Assembly (NCBI GenBank): GCA_030636255.1
Contig: DAOVXH010000144.1
Location: 1 to 5,047 of the forward strand
From: Methanomassiliicoccales archaeon
GTDB lineage: Archaea; Thermoplasmatota; Thermoplasmata; SG8-5
Direction of reading: 5' to 3'
DNA length: 5,047 nt
The notes under the pieces are model-generated. The model was not told the origin of the DNA, did no database searches, and worked only from the letters and a program-made list of their open reading frames with translations. Shown here in pieces: positions 1-2,836 of this stretch. The position numbers and the translations under genes were made by a program. The first letter of the stretch is position 1, and every line of letters starts with the position of its first letter.

Positions 1-5
1 AGTGG

Positions 6-34
6 AAAAAGGTAGCTGGAGTAGTACTACAGCT
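6..34 (-). terminator. Possible terminator downstream of the cold-shock gene
   Basis: On the minus strand, past the cold-shock stop codon, AGCTG/CAGCT arms (positions 14-18 and 30-34) flank a perfect 10-base palindrome GTAGTACTAC (21-30). A run of five T follows on the transcript (positions 6-10). A T-tract is the usual signal for archaeal termination; the hairpin is short and may not matter. The assignment rests on position and composition only. Confidence 0.35.
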
Positions 35-55
35 GTATTATTCTGTAATATTACA

Positions 56-247
56 TTACAATTTCTTCAAGTTTGCAGCCTGAGGTCCCTTTTCGGAATC
101 TTCTAAATCGAATTCGACTTCGTCGCCTTCATCTAGACGTATTCCCTCGGGTATAGCGGATCTGTGAACAAATATGTCCTTCTCGCCATCGACCTCGATA
201 AAACCGAAGCCCTTCATGCCGTTGTACCATTTTACGGTGCCCTTCAT
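56..247 (-). CDS. CspA-type cold-shock protein (63 aa)
   Basis: Small single-domain nucleic-acid-binding protein of the cold-shock/OB-fold family, expected to bind single-stranded RNA or DNA in the cytoplasm and act as an RNA chaperone. It has the family start MKGTVKWYN, the RNP1 motif KGFGFIEV (residues 12-19) and the RNP2 motif DIFVH (24-28). At 63 residues it is close to the family's usual 65-70. I chose ATG at 247-245 because a near-perfect SD, GGAGGTGA (260-253), lies 5 bases upstream. A GTG three codons earlier is in frame but lies inside that SD, so it is not the start. The gene stands alone and is transcribed divergently from the aldo/keto reductase. The family is certain; which condition induces it cannot be read from sequence. 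Confidence 0.95.
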   Translation of the reverse strand: MKGTVKWYNGMKGFGFIEVDGEKDIFVHRSAIPEGIRLDEGDEVEFDLEDSEKGPQAANLKKL

Positions 248-252
248 TAGTG

Positions 253-300
253 TCACCTCCTCAGATATATTATTGAGGATCTGATCTTTTAATATTTTTT
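253..300 (-). promoter_or_regulatory. Promoter and SD of the cold-shock gene
   Basis: The SD GGAGGTGA is at 260-253. An A/T-rich box reading TATTAAAA on the minus strand (294-287), preceded by a run of A, is a plausible archaeal TATA/BRE. Transcription starting about 25 bases downstream would give a leader of some 18 bases. The SD is clear; the TATA assignment is tentative because the whole intergenic stretch 248-400 is A/T-rich. Confidence 0.5.
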
Positions 301-388
301 GGGATACAACATCTCATATAATTAGTTGTGTATTGTTATTTTCAGATAAATGAACTATATTTTCAACACAAACTAACATGCAGGTAAA

Positions 389-428
389 TTAAATATCATT
401 GAACTGCCATATCCCCCTAACTGGTGTT
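389..428 (+). promoter_or_regulatory. Likely promoter and SD of the aldo/keto reductase operon
   Basis: TTAAATAT (389-396) fits an archaeal TATA box. A start about 25 bases downstream, near 417, leaves a leader of about 16 bases. GGTG (423-426) lies 6 bases before the ATG at 433 and is a short SD. This supports ATG 433 over the in-frame GTG at 424. Confidence 0.5.
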
Positions 429-432
429 ATAT

Positions 433-1389
433 ATGGACAGGATAAAATTGGGTAAGAGCAGCCTCATGGTATCGAGAATAGGCATTGGCGGGGGACAGTG
501 GGGCATGGAGAACTATGGAATCACAGACCCGACCAGCATAAAGGCCACAATAAATCATGCAATTGATTCTGGAATTAATTACCTGGACACTGCAGAATCC
601 TATGCCAATGGCGCTTCTGAAAAGTACATCGGGGAAGTTGTGAAGGAACGGGGAGACCGTGAGAACCTGGTTATAGCCACAAAGATACACCAAACGCATC
701 TGGGTTTTGACGAGGTTCTGAAGGCCTGTAATGCCAGCCTTCGACGGCTCCAGACAGATTATATTGATTTATTCCAGGTACACGCACCCAGTTTCAATGT
801 CCCAATATCAGAGACAATGATTGCCCTGCGAACCCTACTGGACGACGGTAAGATTCGGCATGTTGGCGTATCAAATTTCCAGGTATCACTGTGCGAGGTT
901 GCAATAAATTCACTGGACAATCACGAGATAATTTCTAATCAGCTTGAATACAGCATTATCAACCGTAATATTGAAAAAGCCATGCTGAAATATGCTGATT
1001 GGAGGGAGATTGCTGTTATCGCATACTCACCACTTGCCAGGGGAATGCTCACTGGAACTTATACATCCGATGCTCAGCTTCCGGCAAATGACCGCCGGGC
1101 TAACAAACCACTTTTCAGCAATCCGGAAAATATTACCATTCTGCAGCCTCTCATGGAGACACTAAAGGTAATTGGCGAAAAGAACAATGCCAGCATCGCC
1201 CAGGTCTCACTGAACTGGCTACTGAAACAGGATAATGTTGTTCCACTCCCTGGTGCCAAATCCATCGAGCAGGTGGACAGCCATGTTGCTGCAACTACCT
1301 GGAAGATGTCTGATGAGGACTGGAATGCTATTTCCGAGGCATCCAAGGACCTGCGGCTGAACATGTTCTACAATTATGGGAATGCGTAG
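433..1389 (+). CDS. Aldo/keto reductase (318 aa)
   Basis: Cytosolic NAD(P)H-dependent oxidoreductase of the aldo/keto reductase superfamily, a TIM barrel that reduces aldehydes or ketones. The catalytic tetrad is complete: Asp52 and Tyr57 (LDTAESYANG), Lys84 (ATKI) and His117 (FQVHAP). Further family marks are GKIRHVGVSNF near residue 145, YSPLARGMLTG near 200, and VPLPGAKSIEQV in the C-terminal third, where the cofactor's 2'-phosphate side is bound. Length is normal. The start is ATG 433, with GGTG 6 bases upstream. The next gene begins 2 bases after its stop, so the two are very likely cotranscribed. The superfamily is certain; substrate and NADH/NADPH preference cannot be read with confidence. 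It resembles the bacterial general-stress or L-glyceraldehyde reductase-like branch rather than the eukaryotic aldose reductases, which is an impression only. Confidence 0.93.
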   Translation: MDRIKLGKSSLMVSRIGIGGGQWGMENYGITDPTSIKATINHAIDSGINYLDTAESYANGASEKYIGEVVKERGDRENLVIATKIHQTHLGFDEVLKACNASLRRLQTDYIDLFQVHAPSFNVPISETMIALRTLLDDGKIRHVGVSNFQVSLCEVAINSLDNHEIISNQLEYSIINRNIEKAMLKYADWREIAVIAYSPLARGMLTGTYTSDAQLPANDRRANKPLFSNPENITILQPLMETLKVIGEKNNASIAQVSLNWLLKQDNVVPLPGAKSIEQVDSHVAATTWKMSDEDWNAISEASKDLRLNMFYNYGNA

Positions 1390-1391
1390 GC

Positions 1392-1934
1392 ATGGTAAGC
1401 AAGAAAGACAAGGACGCAGAGAACGGGCTTCAGGTAATAGCAATACTGGGCATAGTCTGGACAATCGGCATCTTGTACTGGTCCCGAAATGGGGACATTG
1501 CCGGAATAGAACTTAATCAGCTGTCTCTCTTCTGCTGTAATTCAGTTAATGTTCTTCTAACACTCATCTTTTTTGCATCCTGGAGATACACAGCCAGGGA
1601 GAACCGTGTGAAAGATTACCTGGATGAGCATTTCACATCCCATGATTCAGTGTCCTTGAAGCAGCTCATAGACCAGTTCAAGCTATCGCATGCTGCGGCC
1701 TACAAAGCACAGGGTGTCTGGATAATTGAATCAAAAACCAAGGGAGTTTATGATCCAAAAACCGGAATTTTTGCAAGGGATTTGGTTGAACCAGTTCCTT
1801 CTGAAATAATTGATATTGAATCTGATGAAGTGCCAGATGAACCTCCATCCTTCTGCCCGGAATGTGGTGAAAAGCTTACCATGGATGCAGACAATAAAGA
1901 ACCCTGGTGTGAAAATTGTAAAAAGCACATCTAA
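1392..1934 (+). CDS. Membrane protein with winged-helix-like region and C-terminal zinc ribbon (180 aa)
   Basis: No named family is recognised. A charged N-terminus (KKDKD) leads into two hydrophobic helices (about residues 13-30 and 44-63), ending in WRYTARENR, whose positive charges suggest that the remainder is cytoplasmic. Residues about 73-113 look like a small winged helix: helix, SLKQLIDQFKLS as recognition-helix-like segment, then a GVWIIES strand and wing. After an acidic stretch (137-151) comes a zinc ribbon with Cys155/Cys158 (CPECG) and Cys173/Cys176 (CENC). The gene starts 2 bases after the aldo/keto reductase stop without a clear SD of its own, suggesting translational coupling. 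Its stop overlaps the stop of a converging acetyltransferase remnant. The layout suggests a membrane-bound DNA- or protein-binding regulator. That is inference from domain layout; reality of the gene is near certain. Confidence 0.85.
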   Translation: MVSKKDKDAENGLQVIAILGIVWTIGILYWSRNGDIAGIELNQLSLFCCNSVNVLLTLIFFASWRYTARENRVKDYLDEHFTSHDSVSLKQLIDQFKLSHAAAYKAQGVWIIESKTKGVYDPKTGIFARDLVEPVPSEIIDIESDEVPDEPPSFCPECGEKLTMDADNKEPWCENCKKHI

Positions 1935-2041
1935 TCAAAATGAACGCCCATCTCCAGCCTTACCTCTCCCTTTTCAATATCATCATTGTGATAATGGCTG
2001 GCATCCAGACCTATTAAATCAAATCCCATCTTTTTGTAGAA
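1931..2041 (-). pseudogene. C-terminal remnant of a GNAT acetyltransferase
   Basis: On the minus strand, one frame reads FYKKMGFDLIGLDAS and continues for 36 codons to a TAG at 1933-1931, passing EKGEVRLEMG near the end. The FY(K/E)K.GF segment followed by an R(L/M)E(M/K) strand is the usual C-terminal motif of GNAT N-acetyltransferases, which need about 140-180 residues. Upstream the frame has only a few Leu/Tyr/Phe codons and then a stop (2065-2063). I see no acetyl-CoA-binding part in any frame, because that space is taken by the small ORFs. The only ATG lies inside the motif. It therefore looks like a 5'-truncated gene. Its stop overlaps the stop of the converging zinc-ribbon gene, as would be expected if an intact gene once ended here. 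The alternative is chance similarity in a short ORF. Confidence 0.55.
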
Positions 2042-2081
2042 TAGATATAAGAATAAGTATAATTAAAGGTTGGCAAACTGC
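2042..2081 (-). terminator. Possible T-rich termination region after the microprotein operon
   Basis: Beyond the last small ORF (stop at 2084-2082), the minus-strand transcript runs through a pyrimidine- and T-rich stretch between about 2070 and 2042, with several short T tracts. T-rich tracts terminate transcription in archaea without needing a hairpin. The signal is weak: the tracts are only 2-3 T long. Confidence 0.25.
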
Positions 2082-2228
2082 TTAAACCACTCTTGAATAA
2101 GCAGTTCTGCCATTCTGTAATACCATGTTAAGAAAGACCTTCGCAACATGGGGGTTTCGGAACATTGCCAGTGGCCGTTCTTCCTGGCCACCGCCATTTT
2201 GCTTTACCTCGTATATCACTATGTACAT
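2082..2228 (-). CDS. Microprotein D, paralogue of microprotein C (48 aa)
   Basis: A 48-codon ORF, unrecognised as a family. It starts at ATG 2228-2226, 8 bases after the SD GGAGG (2241-2237), which lies inside the last codons of the preceding ORF; the gap between the two is 4 bases. The product begins with a strand-like MYIVIYEV, then a Gly-rich turn, a second strand (ERPLAMF, residues 17-23) and a helix (about 26-38) ending in QNG. Residues 17-40 align without gaps to residues 18-41 of the neighbouring microprotein: 11 of 24 are identical (E, R, P, A, F, N, A, F, L, N, G) and several others are conservative. This paralogy, with the SD and spacing, argues strongly that both are translated. 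Predicted fold: beta-beta-alpha. Unlike its paralogue it has no cysteine. No signal peptide or membrane helix. Function unknown. Confidence 0.7.
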   Translation of the reverse strand: MYIVIYEVKQNGGGQEERPLAMFRNPHVAKVFLNMVLQNGRTAYSRVV

Positions 2229-2232
2229 ATGT

Positions 2233-2391
2233 CTACCCTCCTTTCATGCACTTAACGCAGCCGTATATTCCATTGACAGCTAGTATTCTCAGGAATTTCC
2301 TGGCGTTTTTCATATTATTGAAGACCGCAATCGGTCTCTCGTCTATCTGGCCCTCGATATTGGGCAGCCTGTCGCAAACAAATACTATCAT
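2233..2391 (-). CDS. Microprotein C with CXXC tail (52 aa)
   Basis: A 52-codon ORF, unrecognised as a family. It starts at ATG 2391-2389. The SD GGAGTGAT (2405-2398), one deletion away from the full consensus GGAGGTGAT, lies 6 bases upstream. The product has a first strand (MIVFVCDRL), a turn, a second strand (ERPIAVF, residues 18-24) and a basic amphipathic helix (about 28-39), then NGIYG and a CVKC motif (Cys45, Cys48); Cys6 is a third cysteine. The cysteines could bind a metal or form a disulphide, an inference. It is 18 bases after the previous small ORF and 4 bases before the next, which is its paralogue. The strand/turn/strand/helix pattern is shared with that paralogue, but the CXXC tail is not. 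Codons use the same A/T third-base mix as the flanking genes. Confidence 0.72.
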   Translation of the reverse strand: MIVFVCDRLPNIEGQIDERPIAVFNNMKNARKFLRILAVNGIYGCVKCMKGG

Positions 2392-2409
2392 TATTCCATC
2401 ACTCCTTGC

Positions 2410-2490
2410 TCAGGCTACCATGAGTGTTCCTTTTCCCTTTCTGAACTGATTGTCCATGCAGCATTGACCATTTCTTTTACCACGTTTCAT
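2410..2490 (-). CDS. Microprotein B, basic, CC motif (26 aa)
   Basis: A 26-codon ORF preceded by one of the best SDs in the window, AAAGGAGGT (2505-2497). Two ATGs follow in tandem, at 2493 (3 bases from the SD) and 2490 (6 bases). I take the second because its spacing is normal; the first would add one Met. The peptide begins MKRGKRNGQCC and has eight or so Lys/Arg against one acidic residue, with adjacent Cys10 and Cys11. It could bind nucleic acid, or it could be a leader peptide. Its stop (2412-2410) lies 3 bases before the SD region of the next ORF. Too short for family recognition. The case for it rests on the SD, the tight packing and its position between other small ORFs. Confidence 0.5.
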   Translation of the reverse strand: MKRGKRNGQCCMDNQFRKGKGTLMVA

Positions 2491-2513
2491 CATGTTACCT
2501 CCTTTCCTTGACC

Positions 2514-2642
2514 TTAGATGCATGAAGCATGGGCCCTTACTGCGTAGCCCAGGCTTTCTGTCCTTGTTCTAAGGTTACTGGCTGTGCTTCTGCTCCAGCC
2601 GGCATTCGATCTTCTTTGCATCCGGTACTTCATTACTTTCAT
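2514..2642 (-). CDS. Microprotein A, candidate first ORF of the operon (42 aa)
   Basis: A 42-codon ORF starting at ATG 2642-2640. The SD GGTGAT (2653-2648) matches the archaeal anti-SD and lies 5 bases upstream. The product begins MKVMKYRMQRRSN and is rich in Arg, Ser, Thr and Ala, ending HASCI; such composition can arise in a non-coding frame. A second frame over the same DNA (GTG 2652 to TAA 2575) gives a 25-residue charged peptide (IENESNEVPDAKKIECRLEQ) that looks more protein-like but starts inside the SD. I favour the ATG frame because of the SD and because its stop falls 20 bases before the next ATG, in line with the other gaps in the cluster. Which frame is translated is uncertain. No known family. 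Confidence 0.4.
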   Translation of the reverse strand: MKVMKYRMQRRSNAGWSRSTASNLRTRTESLGYAVRAHASCI

Positions 2643-2663
2643 TTTCTATCACCAAAACAAAAT

Positions 2664-2709
2664 AAGGTGGTCAAAGAGTATAACCCGGCTGAGAATCAGT
2701 GACCACTTT
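2664..2709. repeat. Operator-like inverted repeat in the divergent control region
   Basis: AAGGTGGTCA (2664-2673) and TGACCACTTT (2700-2709) form an inverted repeat of two 10-base arms with one mismatch and a 26-base centre. Seven inner bases, GTGGTCA/TGACCAC, are perfect. The repeat brackets the minus-strand TATA-like box at 2676-2685. It lies upstream of both the microprotein operon and the protease gene. A dimeric regulator bound to both arms would cover the minus-strand promoter. Half of the right arm is repeated imperfectly 11 bases on (GACCACTTT 2701-2709, GGACACTTT 2712-2720). Confidence 0.5.
2676..2685 (-). promoter_or_regulatory. Probable TATA box of the microprotein operon
   Basis: On the minus strand this reads GGTTATACTC. 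Transcription beginning about 25 bases downstream (near 2655) would give a very short leader that just includes the SD GGTGAT (2653-2648) before the first ATG at 2642. The reverse reading of the strong box at 2718-2727 (CTTATATAAA) is a second candidate, giving a leader of some 55 bases that would contain the inverted repeat. Confidence 0.4.
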
Positions 2710-2717
2710 CTGGACAC

Positions 2718-2725
2718 TTTATATA
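2718..2725 (+). promoter_or_regulatory. TATA box of the caspase-like protease gene
   Basis: TTTATATA matches the archaeal TATA consensus. Initiation about 25 bases on, near 2747, would leave a leader of about 90 bases before ATG 2837, unusually long for an archaeon and therefore room for control. The box is nearly symmetrical and can also be read on the minus strand. Confidence 0.65.
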
Positions 2726-2736
2726 AGATATTTGAG

Positions 2737-2760
2737 AGGTTCAAGTATTGTTGAAGTCCT
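2737..2760. repeat. Short inverted repeat at the predicted plus-strand start site
   Basis: TTCAA (2740-2744) and TTGAA (2751-2755) are perfect inverted arms around GTATTG. The flanking AGG (2737-2739) and CCT (2758-2760) extend the symmetry after a 2-base offset. It sits where transcription from the TATA box at 2718 should begin. It may be an operator, or a small hairpin at the 5' end of the leader. Confidence 0.35.
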
Positions 2761-2823
2761 CCTTAATCGTGGGAAAACTGAAATACATAATCTGTTTTAT
2801 GCTCCATATCCAATTTAGGGATA

Positions 2824-2831
2824 GGATGTGA
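2824..2831 (+). promoter_or_regulatory. SD that fixes the start of the protease gene
   Basis: GGATGTGA matches the GGAGGTGA seen before the cold-shock gene at seven of eight bases and lies 5 bases before ATG 2837. An in-frame stop (TAG 2822-2824) excludes any start further upstream than the GTG at 2828, which is inside the SD itself. Confidence 0.65.
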
Positions 2832-2836
2832 AATTA

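Noticed and set aside
248..256. GTG at 256-254 as start of the cold-shock protein
   Set aside because: This GTG is part of the SD GGAGGTGA. The family begins MKGTVKW, which is the ATG at 247.
424..432. GTG at 424 as start of the aldo/keto reductase
   Set aside because: It falls inside the GGTG that serves as SD for ATG 433, and the family alignment begins at MDRIKLG.
1810..2085. 91-codon open frame on the plus strand across the end of the zinc-ribbon gene
   Set aside because: It lies out of frame within the zinc-ribbon coding sequence and then runs antisense to the GNAT remnant, with no SD.
2165..2449. 94-codon open frame on the plus strand in the gene-poor region
   Set aside because: No SD or promoter, and the product resembles no family. 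The opposite strand carries two SD-preceded ORFs with protein-level paralogy, so this is their shadow.
1931..2836. CRISPR array, tRNA or other structured RNA in the gene-poor stretch
   Set aside because: No regularly spaced direct repeats, no cloverleaf or CCA-type end, and no long stable stem apart from the inverted repeats reported. Short protein genes explain most of the region better.
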